A stretch of 46,602 bases of DNA from an uncultured Robiginitomaculum sp. (lineage in GTDB: Bacteria; Pseudomonadota; Alphaproteobacteria; Caulobacterales; Maricaulaceae): positions 1-46,602 of the forward strand of contig CALLXE010000013.1 of NCBI GenBank assembly GCA_938015875.1. Direction: 5' to 3'. The notes beneath the pieces were generated by a model. The model made no database searches, was not told the origin of the DNA, and worked only from the letters and a program-made list of their open reading frames with translations. Positions 9,253-17,013 of the stretch are shown piece by piece. Position 1 is the first letter of the stretch, and the number at the start of each line of letters is the position of its first letter. The translations under genes and the position numbers were made by a program.

Positions 9253-9927
9253 CTAGTATTTATACGCAATCCGCAAGCCCACATTGTCGAGGCCTTCGTT
9301 TTCCGGGCCGCCGATTATACGGCCATTGGACAAATGCTCATAGGCCAGCTCTGTCGCCCAATTATCCGTCCAGTTATATCCGATCGCAAGGCCGGTCCGA
9401 AACAGCGCTTTGGAACCAAATTCGATCGTGTTGTCTTTGAGCTCTTTTCGACGGGCCACTTCCGCTGCGATTTCTGCCGGTGTTGACCCGGCTAAGTCTG
9501 CCTCGGCATCTGCAGGGTTTGCCACCCGCTCTTCGCCGTTGTGCCCCGAAAGACCAAAGGCAAATTCGCCGTACCAATAATCGGAAAAGCCCTTCTGCCA
9601 CGCAAGACCTGCGCCGGCATGGGATGTATTCCCGGCCGTATTTCCGGAGATATATACATAAGGTTTAGGTGACCAAATCGCGTCAAAAATGTCGGGACTG
9701 TCGAACCGGTAATCCAACTCGATCGCTTCGCTTTTTTCTTTTTCTTTCGCACCGCCGATACCGGCGATTTCGACGTCGTGTTTGAAAACGCCAAGACGAA
9801 TTTCACCCGCATTTGCGGCCGGCATTGCGGCCATGCCGGCAAGAGACAAAACTGTTGCGGCGATAGTTTTATTGATGACTTTGTTGATGACTTTGTTGAT
9901 GACTTTGTTGATGACTTTGTATGACAT
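9253..9927 (-). CDS. PagL-like lipid A 3-O-deacylase (acyloxyacyl hydrolase), outer membrane
   Basis: About 224 residues from the ATG at 9927, which has GGGGCC just upstream; an open frame continues to 10044 but overlaps the serA 3' end and looks non-coding. The C-terminal motif YEHLSNGRIIGGPENEGLDN matches the catalytic His-x-Ser-Asn motif of PagL enzymes, and the protein ends with aromatic AYKY as beta-barrels do. PagL removes an acyl chain from lipid A in the outer membrane and so lowers endotoxicity or remodels the envelope. A signal peptide is present (TIAATVLSLAGMAAMPAANA), but its positive n-region is stretched by four VINK repeats encoded by a 12-bp tandem repeat. An acidic/Ala-rich loop (roughly residues 135-165) is probably an extracellular insertion. 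Confidence 0.75.
   Translation of the reverse strand: MSYKVINKVINKVINKVINKTIAATVLSLAGMAAMPAANAGEIRLGVFKHDVEIAGIGGAKEKEKSEAIELDYRFDSPDIFDAIWSPKPYVYISGNTAGNTSHAGAGLAWQKGFSDYWYGEFAFGLSGHNGEERVANPADAEADLAGSTPAEIAAEVARRKELKDNTIEFGSKALFRTGLAIGYNWTDNWATELAYEHLSNGRIIGGPENEGLDNVGLRIAYKY
9872..9919 (-). repeat. Four perfect 12-bp tandem repeats within the signal peptide of the pagL-like gene
   Basis: The plus-strand unit TTGATGACTTTG occurs four times without a mismatch, followed by a partial copy. On the coding strand each unit adds the four residues VINK. The unit is a multiple of three, so changes in copy number would lengthen or shorten the basic n-region without shifting the frame. Confidence 0.95.
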
Positions 9928-10021
9928 AACCGGCCCCGTTATAATAATGAAAAAAAATGCCCTGCGACGTAAGGCTTTATGAAGACGTTCGAGCCGCAGA
10001 GCCGGAAATTTTATAGCCCTA

Positions 10022-11596
10022 TTAAAGGCAAACAGTGTTAACAATCAACACCTGCGAAATAGCCTTAATTTCGGTCACAACATCAGGGGATATATCGCCG
10101 TCTACAGAAACCAAACAAACGGCTTCACCGCCCTGCTCCATACGGCCCATTGAGAATGTTGCGATATTGATATCGTTTTCACCCAGAAGCTTACCGAGCG
10201 CGCCGACAAAACCGGGCTTATCATTGTTACGAACATAAAGCATTTTATCAGCAAAGCCCGCATCCATCGGAACTCCAAACAGACGCACAATGCGCGGTTC
10301 GCCCCGGTAAATTGTACCGACGATGGCAAACACGCGCTTTTCCGTCACAACACTGATACGGATAAGCGAGTCAGCCCGCTCTGACGTATCAACATAGCTC
10401 TCTTTGACCTCAATACCGCGCTCGGCAGCTAGCCCGGGCGCAGACACGGCATTCACATCAGGCATTGTGCTTTGCAAAATTCCGGACAGGGCAGCCGCAG
10501 TCATTGGCTTGGTGTTAAGTTTGGTGACTTCGCCTTTGTAAGCAAATTCAGCGGATTTGATCGGATCGGTCAAAAGCTGCCCCATCATTGTGCCGAGCTT
10601 TGCTGCCAAATCGACAAACGGTTTCAAACGCGGCGCTTCCTCGGCGGATATAGACGGCGTGTTCAGTGCATTAGACACCGCGCCGGTCAAAAGATAATCG
10701 GCAATTTGTTCGGCCACTTGTACTGCGACGTTTTCCTGCGCTTCCAATGTAGACGCGCCCAAATGCGGCGTCGCGATAAAGTTCGGCGTACCGAACAAGG
10801 CGTTCTGTTTTGCCGGCTCAACAGCAAATACATCGAGGGCAGCCGCCCGAACATGACCGGCCTCAAGCGCGTCTTTCAGCGCGTCTTCATCAACCAAGCC
10901 GCCGCGGGCGCAATTGACGATAATTACGCCCTTTTTTGTAATCGCAAGCATCTCGCGACTGACAATACCGCGCGTCCCGTCGACCAGCGGCGTGTGCAAA
11001 GTAATCGCATCGGCCCGGCGAAACAGCTGATCAAGCTCAACTTTTTCAACGCCGAGTTTAACCGCGCGTTCTTGGGTCAAATACGGATCATAAGCGATGA
11101 CCTTCATTTTGAGACCCAGTGCGCGCTCGGCCACAAGCGCGCCAATATTGCCGCAACCGATGAGGCCCAGCGTTTTATTAAAAAGCTCCACGCCTTTAAA
11201 ATCAGACTTGGGCCATTCACCATCTTGCGTGCGGGCAGACGCTGCCGGGATTTGCCGGGCGGCGGCAAACAGCATGGCAATGGCGTGCTCTGCCGTAGTG
11301 ATGGCGTTCCCGAACGGCGTGTTCATGACGACAATGCCGCGCTCTGTAGCAGAGGGAATATCGATATTGTCGACGCCGATACCGGCCCGTCCGATCACTT
11401 TCATGTTTTTGGCCGCTGCAATGATTTCAGCATCTGCTGTTGTTGATGACCGAATGGCAAGCCCGTCATAATCCGGGATAATTTTAATCAGCTCGTCCTT
11501 AGACAAGCCCGTAATGACATCAACATCGATGCCACGATTTTTAAAAACTTCCATAGCGGAAGATGACATTTTATCAGAGATCAGCACTTTTGGCAT
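10022..11596 (-). CDS. serA: D-3-phosphoglycerate dehydrogenase
   Basis: 524 residues, the long form with an intervening domain and an ACT domain. SerA oxidises 3-phosphoglycerate to 3-phosphohydroxypyruvate with NAD, the first step of serine synthesis. Visible are the NAD loop GLIGCGNIGALVAERA, substrate/catalytic Arg in NCARGGLVDE, Glu in DVFAVEPA, and the catalytic His in ATPHLGAST. Residues of about 315-440 form the intervening domain. The final 75 residues (MLYVRNNDKPGFVGALGKLL) form the ACT domain, which in relatives binds serine for feedback control. AGGAGAG lies before the ATG. It is 52 bases downstream of serC on the same strand, so the two steps are co-expressed under the serC leader. 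Confidence 0.97.
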   Translation of the reverse strand: MPKVLISDKMSSSAMEVFKNRGIDVDVITGLSKDELIKIIPDYDGLAIRSSTTADAEIIAAAKNMKVIGRAGIGVDNIDIPSATERGIVVMNTPFGNAITTAEHAIAMLFAAARQIPAASARTQDGEWPKSDFKGVELFNKTLGLIGCGNIGALVAERALGLKMKVIAYDPYLTQERAVKLGVEKVELDQLFRRADAITLHTPLVDGTRGIVSREMLAITKKGVIIVNCARGGLVDEDALKDALEAGHVRAAALDVFAVEPAKQNALFGTPNFIATPHLGASTLEAQENVAVQVAEQIADYLLTGAVSNALNTPSISAEEAPRLKPFVDLAAKLGTMMGQLLTDPIKSAEFAYKGEVTKLNTKPMTAAALSGILQSTMPDVNAVSAPGLAAERGIEVKESYVDTSERADSLIRISVVTEKRVFAIVGTIYRGEPRIVRLFGVPMDAGFADKMLYVRNNDKPGFVGALGKLLGENDINIATFSMGRMEQGGEAVCLVSVDGDISPDVVTEIKAISQVLIVNTVCL

Positions 11597-11648
11597 GACG
11601 CTCTCCTTTTAAAAAATAATTTAAGTCTTTGAAATAATGAAGATTTGA

Positions 11649-12818
11649 CTAGGAGTCAGCAATAAGCTGTTCAAACGCCCAGTCCAGCCACGGCAACAAA
11701 TCGCGAATATTATCCGCGTCAATTGCGCTGCCGGCCCATATCCGAAGTCCTGCCGGCGCGTCACGGTAAGACCCGAAATCAAGAGCGACGCCTTCATCCG
11801 AAAGCAGCTTAACAAACGACTTTGCAAAGGCAGCGGAGTCCGTAATTCGCGAATCATTAAAGACCATACAGACGCCGGTATTGGAGCGTTCGTTTTCATT
11901 CTTTGCCAGATTTTCAATCCAAGACGTTGCTTCAATCCAATCCCACAATATTTTGGCATTTGTATCTGCGCGGTCCCGAAGTCCTTGGGTTCCGCCGATA
12001 GATTGCGCCCATTTCAGCGCGAGGATGTAATCCTCTGTTGCGATCATGGACGGCGTATTGATCGTTGCTCCGGAGAAAATTCCCTCGATGAGCTTACCGC
12101 CTTTGGTCAGGCGAAAAATCTTAGGCAGCGGCCAAGGGGGCGTGTAAGTCTCAAGGCGCTCAACGGCCCGTGGCGACAAAATAATCATACCGTGCGCGGC
12201 CTCGCCGCCCATAACTTTTTGCCATGAGAACGTGGTCACATCCACTTTGTCCCATTCGATTTCCTGAGCAAAGGCAGCAGAGGTTGCATCACAAATCGTA
12301 ATGCCCTTGCGGTCGGCCGGAATAAAGTCAGCGTTGGCAATTTTCACGCCTGATGTTGTGCCGTTCCATGTGAAGACCAGGTCACGGTCGCCGGTATAAT
12401 CATTAAGCGGCGGCAAAACGCCGTAATCGCCCTTGAGAATACGCAGGTCTTTGAGCGGTAATTGCTGCTGCGCATCGGTAATCCAGCCGGCACCAAAGCT
12501 CTCCCAAGCCGCAACATCAACGCCGCGCGGGCCCAGCATTGACCACATGGCCATTTCCACCGCGCCTGTATCAGACGCCGGCACAATGCCGATGCGAAAA
12601 TCATCCGGCACGCCCAATACTTCGCGGGTCAAATCAATCGCGAGCTTCAAGCGCGCCTTGCCGAGGGCAGAGCGGTGCGAGCGTCCGACGATTTCCAAAT
12701 CTAAATCTTCAATTTTCCAACCGGGAAATTTCGCCGTTGGGCCGCTTGAAAAACACGGGTTAGCGGGCTTCACGCCCGGCCTCACGGGACCGAGGTCCGC
12801 TGGGGTGACTATTGTCAT
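11649..12818 (-). CDS. serC: Phosphoserine aminotransferase
   Basis: 389 residues from the ATG at 12818, chosen because GGAGC lies seven bases upstream and because family members open with a similar KPANPCFSSGPTAKFPGW. The first in-frame ATG upstream (12851) falls inside the leader hairpin. SerC is a PLP enzyme that converts 3-phosphohydroxypyruvate and glutamate to phosphoserine. The PLP lysine is in TTFSWQKVMGGEAAHG. The sequence is of the alphaproteobacterial/Methanosarcina-type branch rather than the E. coli type; this is recognised from the opening and the length. It is the first gene of serC-serA and follows a two-hairpin RNA leader. Confidence 0.95.
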   Translation of the reverse strand: MTIVTPADLGPVRPGVKPANPCFSSGPTAKFPGWKIEDLDLEIVGRSHRSALGKARLKLAIDLTREVLGVPDDFRIGIVPASDTGAVEMAMWSMLGPRGVDVAAWESFGAGWITDAQQQLPLKDLRILKGDYGVLPPLNDYTGDRDLVFTWNGTTSGVKIANADFIPADRKGITICDATSAAFAQEIEWDKVDVTTFSWQKVMGGEAAHGMIILSPRAVERLETYTPPWPLPKIFRLTKGGKLIEGIFSGATINTPSMIATEDYILALKWAQSIGGTQGLRDRADTNAKILWDWIEATSWIENLAKNENERSNTGVCMVFNDSRITDSAAFAKSFVKLLSDEGVALDFGSYRDAPAGLRIWAGSAIDADNIRDLLPWLDWAFEQLIADS

Positions 12819-12886
12819 ATCTATGCTCCACAGATGCCGTTTTTGTAGCATCTTAAAAAGTGCGCCTTGGTAGGAAGACGTTGCCT
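12819..12886 (-). promoter_or_regulatory. serC leader RNA motif (two hairpins before the ribosome site)
   Basis: Read on the minus strand, the short leader holds hairpin 1 at 12880-12863 (CGUCUU, loop CCUACC, AAGGCG, one G-U pair) and hairpin 2 at 12853-12832 (AGAUGC, 10-base loop, GCAUCU), then GGAGC and the serC ATG. This order and position match the serC RNA motif described upstream of serC in alphaproteobacteria. Its ligand or partner is not established to my knowledge; control of serine synthesis is the expected role. The match is from memory, not a covariance search. Confidence 0.65.
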
Positions 12887-12892
12887 GATCGC

Positions 12893-12921
12893 TCTATCTT
12901 ACGAGCCGCAAAAAATGTCAA
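12893..12921 (-). promoter_or_regulatory. serC promoter
   Basis: On the minus strand, TTGACA (12921-12916, within CTTGACA as preferred in alphaproteobacteria) is followed after 17 bases by GATAGA (12898-12893). The implied start near 12886 lies only a few bases before hairpin 1, so the transcript would begin with the leader motif. An inverted repeat GCGTTAA / TTAACGC (12954-12948, 12929-12923) lies directly upstream of the -35 box. Confidence 0.55.
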
Positions 12922-13008
12922 GGCGTTAACACTCGGAGGGTACAATATTAACGCTCCGTTAGGCATGATTGTCATAGTCTCCGAGCCTGTATTATCGGAG
13001 ATTTCTAC

Positions 13009-13758
13009 ATGACAGCTTTACGCACCGTTTTAAGTCTATCCGCAGCCTTCTGCGCAGCGGGTCTTTTAAGCGCCTGCATTACCGTTGAGCCTCAATCGAC
13101 AACCGGCAAAGCAGCGGTGAAGACAGCAAGCTTGGTCAAGAAAATTACGCCGGCGAAAAAACCGACAATGATCATCCCGGCGTCACAGCGCAGCTATGCG
13201 TCTGAAGAAGAGCGCGCCCTGGCCTGCGCCAAGGCCGGAAACAATAAAACCCGTCTTGTCGTCATTGATGAGAGCGGCAATTCCCAGAGCGTCGTCTCTG
13301 ACGTCTCTATCGATTGCAGCGCATATTCAGCGCCGGCTACGATCACCCGCAGCATTGACCGCGCCCCGGTTTATCACGCGCCCGCCCAGGCGTATATCAC
13401 GACAGCGAACACGCAGGTTGAGCCTCAGCCCATGCTTGCAGGACCACGAACTATCCGCGTGGCCGTTGATGGCGGCCCCGAGCGGGTTTACGCGATTGAT
13501 GACAGCACAGGCACGGCACGGCCGGTAACGTCTGCCCGGGATTACCGACAGGATGCGCCGCGCACTTATGAAGCCTCCGATCGCGCGCCGAGCTATGACA
13601 ATGCGCCGACATATCGCGTGCGCCGTGGCGATACCATGTATTCAATTGCCCGTCGTCATTGCGTCTCTCTCGACGCCCTCAGCAGCAGCAGCGGCGTCTA
13701 CGCGCCCTACACTATTGACCCCGGTCAGACTCTGCGCCTGCCCCGAGGCGCTTGCTGA
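13009..13758 (+). CDS. LysM-domain lipoprotein
   Basis: 249 residues. The lipoprotein signal ends in lipobox LSAC (GLLSACITVE), so the protein should be anchored by a lipidated Cys in the inner or outer membrane. The C-terminal 45 residues are a LysM domain (YRVRRGDTMYSIARRHCVSL to IDPGQTLRLPRG), which binds peptidoglycan glycan chains. The part between is Ala/Pro/Tyr-rich and probably extended, like a periplasmic spacer. Two cysteines in the LysM region (RRHCVSL and the C-terminal RGAC) could form a disulfide. GGAG lies eight bases before the ATG. Upstream is TTAA-N7-TTAG at 12948-12962, a near match to a CtrA box. There is no enzymatic domain, so a structural or division-linked envelope role is a guess. 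Confidence 0.85.
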   Translation: MTALRTVLSLSAAFCAAGLLSACITVEPQSTTGKAAVKTASLVKKITPAKKPTMIIPASQRSYASEEERALACAKAGNNKTRLVVIDESGNSQSVVSDVSIDCSAYSAPATITRSIDRAPVYHAPAQAYITTANTQVEPQPMLAGPRTIRVAVDGGPERVYAIDDSTGTARPVTSARDYRQDAPRTYEASDRAPSYDNAPTYRVRRGDTMYSIARRHCVSLDALSSSSGVYAPYTIDPGQTLRLPRGAC

Positions 13759-14050
13759 TCGCAGCAAGACGCGTCTTTTACAGCATAAGTGCAGGACAGC
13801 GGAGATGACTCTGTAAATTTGGTGCTTGTCCTGAAACACCGGGGTTATTGCGGCACTTTAAAAGCCTGCGCACTCAAGAGACCTTAGGCTATTTTGACAA
13901 GCGTCCGATAAAGCGGTTCGTAAATTTTGCCAAAACCGGGGGATTCACCTGATTTACGCCCGAAAGGGGCTGTGCCAATGTCCGGACGGGGCATACTGAC
14001 ATCTATCGCGAAATATAATCGCCCCGTACATTTAAATAAGGGGCACAATT

Positions 14051-15424
14051 ATGCGAATTTTAAGTTTGATATTTTCAGCGGCAACCGTCATTTCATTAGG
14101 ACTGACGGCCGCGCACATTACAACAGCTGCAGCAACGGCGCAGTCCTATTCAAACCAAAGCGTAAACGGTGAAAACGTTAAAGCCGCTTATTTTAACGGC
14201 GGCCGTTTTGAGCAAACGTCACCAAAGGTCTGGAAAGAATACGCAAACAGCGGCGGGCCGAGATTTACGTTTCGGGAAACACATCGGGATGCGTGGTCCG
14301 TCTATTTGCGCGATGACAGCCGTAACGGCGATCTGCAAATTGACGTTCACCGCAAAATGATTTCCGCCGGATGGAACGGCGGCGCGCGCAGCGATCTTTA
14401 TCCCGTAACGCGGTTTAAGGCCGGAAGTTCAGCGCCGCAAATCCGCCCGCTCAACCGTGGCAATTCATCATCATCAGGCGGTAAAGTGACACTTTACCAA
14501 CATTGTGACTATACCGGTTACCGCGTATCGCTTCCGGTCGGATCTTTCAGCCTTTCAAGTTTGGAAGCCAAGGGCATGCAAAATGACGATGTTTCGTCCA
14601 TTAAAGTCACGCCCGGCTACAAAGTTGTGATTTATCAGGATGCCGGCTACCGTGGCGCGCGGCGAACATTGGAAGGCAACACATCCTGCCTGACGACCTA
14701 TGGCATGAATGATGAGATTTCTTCCGTTAAGGTCATGTCACGGTCTTCATCAGGAACATCGAACCCGCGCCCGACATCTACGCCGAGACCCACACCGCCT
14801 CCACGGCCTGCCGCCAATACTGAACAAACCTGTTATAATCTGATTCAAGGCAAAGTCGCTTGGAACCGAAGCGGCAGCAAAAGCTGGAGCTCCGGCAATG
14901 TCAAAGATTTATGTTCGGGAACCCGCAACCCGGCGGCGACGCGGGACTGTTTTACGCGCGGGATCAATATGGGCAAAGGATGGGCCGCAGCCACGGCGAG
15001 CTGTAAAAGCAATACCAACAGCTTTCGCGGCTCCTATTCACCCCCGTCAAACTCCGGCTCAAATGCGCCGATAAATAAATCCGGTAATTTAGCCTGCGTC
15101 TGTACAGGCTCCGGCTGTGGCAATGGTGCAATCGGCGGCAATTATGGCGACGTATTCACCAAAGTTTCCTCAAGCTATGCCAAAGCCAAATTTACGCCGC
15201 ATTCAAGCACAGGCTGGACCTGCGCTGTCCCGTCCAAAACATCCGGCAGCGGCGGCCCCCTCGCCTGTTATTGTAAAGGCTATTGCGGAAATGGCGGTAT
15301 TGGCGCGGATCCGAAAACCCTGCGTCTCGGCATTTCTCAAAGCAGCCTGACTGACTATTATGGCGGCGGCAAAAAGGGCAATCGCACAGGCTGGGTTTGC
15401 GGCAATTATCGCGGCGATAATTAG
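14051..15424 (+). CDS. Secreted beta/gamma-crystallin-fold protein with duplicated Cys-rich C-terminal repeats
   Basis: 457 residues with a Sec signal peptide (cleavage near ATAQS, residue 31). In order: residues 45-122, a small unnamed domain (YFNGGRFEQTSPKVWKEY ... WSVYLRDDSRNGDLQIDVHR); 145-229, a beta/gamma-crystallin domain of two Greek-key halves (VTLYQHCDYTGYRVSLPVG and KVVIYQDAGYRGARRTLEG); 238-254, a Pro/Thr linker; 261-318, a domain with four cysteines; and 348-450, two copies of a motif C-x-C-x(3-4)-CGNG-x-IG ending in GW-x-C. The crystallin fold often binds calcium; that is not shown here. I know no name for the Cys repeats. AAGGGG lies eight bases before the ATG. A terminator follows. 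It is probably a cell-surface or secreted structural protein. Confidence 0.75.
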   Translation: MRILSLIFSAATVISLGLTAAHITTAAATAQSYSNQSVNGENVKAAYFNGGRFEQTSPKVWKEYANSGGPRFTFRETHRDAWSVYLRDDSRNGDLQIDVHRKMISAGWNGGARSDLYPVTRFKAGSSAPQIRPLNRGNSSSSGGKVTLYQHCDYTGYRVSLPVGSFSLSSLEAKGMQNDDVSSIKVTPGYKVVIYQDAGYRGARRTLEGNTSCLTTYGMNDEISSVKVMSRSSSGTSNPRPTSTPRPTPPPRPAANTEQTCYNLIQGKVAWNRSGSKSWSSGNVKDLCSGTRNPAATRDCFTRGINMGKGWAAATASCKSNTNSFRGSYSPPSNSGSNAPINKSGNLACVCTGSGCGNGAIGGNYGDVFTKVSSSYAKAKFTPHSSTGWTCAVPSKTSGSGGPLACYCKGYCGNGGIGADPKTLRLGISQSSLTDYYGGGKKGNRTGWVCGNYRGDN

Positions 15425-15496
15425 CCCTAACATTTGAACGCTTGCGGGGCCCAGAAACGCACCGGCGCCCCGCACAAACGCAATGCAACAGACACA

Positions 15497-15524
15497 AAAA
15501 AGGCCCCGCATGCGGGGCCTTTTT
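15497..15524. terminator. Bidirectional terminator between two convergent genes
   Basis: Perfect palindrome AAAAAGGCCCCGCA/TGCGGGGCCTTTTT with A- and T-runs on both flanks, lying between the crystallin-fold gene and the coiled-coil gene. Confidence 0.9.
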
Positions 15525-15545
15525 ATTATTCATACCAAAAGAAGT

Positions 15546-16862
15546 TTAGCCGGTTTTCTTCTCGCGAGCCGCTTTAGCTTCTTCGGCAAAATCAACGACC
15601 ACGCCGCCGACAGCAGAGTATTGCTCAAGTTTCGCGGCTTGTTGCGCATTGATCGCCTTAACGGAACGAAGCTCAGCCTGAGCGTCGATCAAGCGGCGAT
15701 TTAGGTCATCAAAGTTTTGACGGGCCTGAACGAGGGCGTCACGATTTTGACTGAGCTCACGGGCCTGATCATCCAGGTCTTTCTCTAACCGGCGACGGCG
15801 TTTTGTTTCTTCACCGACCATAGATTTCAGATCAATCAGTTCGCGGTCTGTACGGCGCGAGACTTCTTCTTTAATGCGAAGCTGCACTTTGAAATCTTCA
15901 AGGCCGGATTGCAGGCCAAAAATTTCATTGTCGCGATATTTTATATTCTCATCAAAGCTGCGCTCTTTGACCTTCAGGTCATGCTCAACAGCTTCAAGGC
16001 GGGATGTCTTTTCAATATTGGCATCGCGCAGCGCTGAGTATTCAAGACGCAGGGATTTCAAGTCGAGCAACGCTTCTTCGCGCTCATTGGCATTACGTTT
16101 GCCGGAGGCTTGAAGCTCCTCGACCCGTTTTTCAAGCTCAAGGTTTTTGCGCGATGTCGTCGACATATCCGCAACGATACGGCTGTGCTTTTCAGCCATG
16201 ATCGCGGCGTTGTCGCGCTCTGTATCCAGCTTGTCTTTTAAATCATCATTTTGAACCATCAGGTCACGAACTTCGCGGGCTTTGGCATCGATAGACTGGC
16301 GCAGACCACGGATAGTCTCCGTCAGCGTCAAAGCGTCTTGGCGATATTGCTCATTGGCTTTTTGCGCCTCGAGGTACTTCCCCTCAATCGCCGTAACGCG
16401 AGCTTCTGTCTCGGAAGACAGGGCTTTTTCGCGGGTGACTTCACTGCGCAGCTCAGAGATTTTAGACGACAGCTTCGCATTTTCAGGCTCAAGCCGCTCA
16501 AGCGTGGACAGGTTCACCTCTGAAGCGCTGAGAAACTTGCCGATTTCATCAATCCGGTCCGTTGCCAATGAGAACATACGCTGCGATTTGGATAACTCCT
16601 GCTCCATTTGCGCCAAATCAGCCCGTGCGCGATTAAGCTCATTGAGCTTTGCAGACGCGATCTCCGGCATATTGTTCATGACGCCCGTCAATTCGTCATG
16701 ATCTTCAAGCTTCGGCGCAGGTCGCGAAATATCAGCGGCAGAAGATTTGATGTCTTTATCTTTGGTCAATGCGGGCGCGCGGCGCTCAAACGTTATTGAT
16801 TGCGGCATCGCGTCTTCATCGTCCCGTCCGATTAACCGATCTAAGAAACCTTTTTTAGCCAT
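15546..16862 (-). CDS. Long coiled-coil protein, possibly crescentin-like filament protein
   Basis: 438 residues from the ATG at 16862, which has GGAGAG at ideal spacing; an upstream ATG at 16931 lacks one. The N terminus is short and basic (KKGFLDRLIGR), then a Pro/Ala-poor, heptad-patterned coiled coil runs from about residue 65 to 420 with many Leu at a/d positions and Lys/Arg/Glu elsewhere; a short tail ends in EEAKAAREKKTG. This layout (basic head, long rod, short tail) resembles crescentin, the intermediate-filament-like cell-shape protein of Caulobacter, but coiled coils are easy to mistake for each other and I cannot confirm orthology. A CtrA-type box and a GANTC site lie upstream, which fits a cell-cycle-controlled structural gene. 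A hairpin CCCCTG/CAGGGG lies at 16882-16902 in its leader. Confidence 0.6.
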   Translation of the reverse strand: MAKKGFLDRLIGRDDEDAMPQSITFERRAPALTKDKDIKSSAADISRPAPKLEDHDELTGVMNNMPEIASAKLNELNRARADLAQMEQELSKSQRMFSLATDRIDEIGKFLSASEVNLSTLERLEPENAKLSSKISELRSEVTREKALSSETEARVTAIEGKYLEAQKANEQYRQDALTLTETIRGLRQSIDAKAREVRDLMVQNDDLKDKLDTERDNAAIMAEKHSRIVADMSTTSRKNLELEKRVEELQASGKRNANEREEALLDLKSLRLEYSALRDANIEKTSRLEAVEHDLKVKERSFDENIKYRDNEIFGLQSGLEDFKVQLRIKEEVSRRTDRELIDLKSMVGEETKRRRRLEKDLDDQARELSQNRDALVQARQNFDDLNRRLIDAQAELRSVKAINAQQAAKLEQYSAVGGVVVDFAEEAKAAREKKTG

Positions 16863-16998
16863 TTTATCTCTCCCAAGCCCGCCCCTGTCATCGTTGCAGG
16901 GGCCCGAATCATTGTTGTACGCTGACAGCAAATCTATCCACAGGCAAGTATGGTTAACAGCTTTTAATGAAAAAAGTTCAATTAAATCAATGACTTTG

Positions 16999-17013
16999 TT
17001 AACGCCTCATTAA
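16999..17013 (-). promoter_or_regulatory. CtrA-type binding box TTAA-N7-TTAA
   Basis: TTAA at 16999-17002 and 17010-17013, separated by 7 bases, match the full CtrA consensus. The box overlaps the glmM stop codon and lies 137 bases before the coiled-coil gene. A GANTC methylation site (16906-16910) lies between them. Binding is not proven. Confidence 0.5.

Noticed and set aside
9872-9919. The tandem repeat as a CRISPR array or frame-switching phase-variable tract
   Set aside because: There are no spacers, and the 12-bp unit cannot shift the reading frame.
10472-11446. A 324-codon open frame antisense to serA
   Set aside because: It is an antisense shadow of an intact serA with no recognisable domain.
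13759-14050. A small gene or RNA in the 292-base gap after the LysM lipoprotein gene
   Set aside because: Only a 7-bp repeat with a 28-base loop (13792-13833), a TTGACA without a matching -10 and two GANTC sites are seen; nothing supports a gene.
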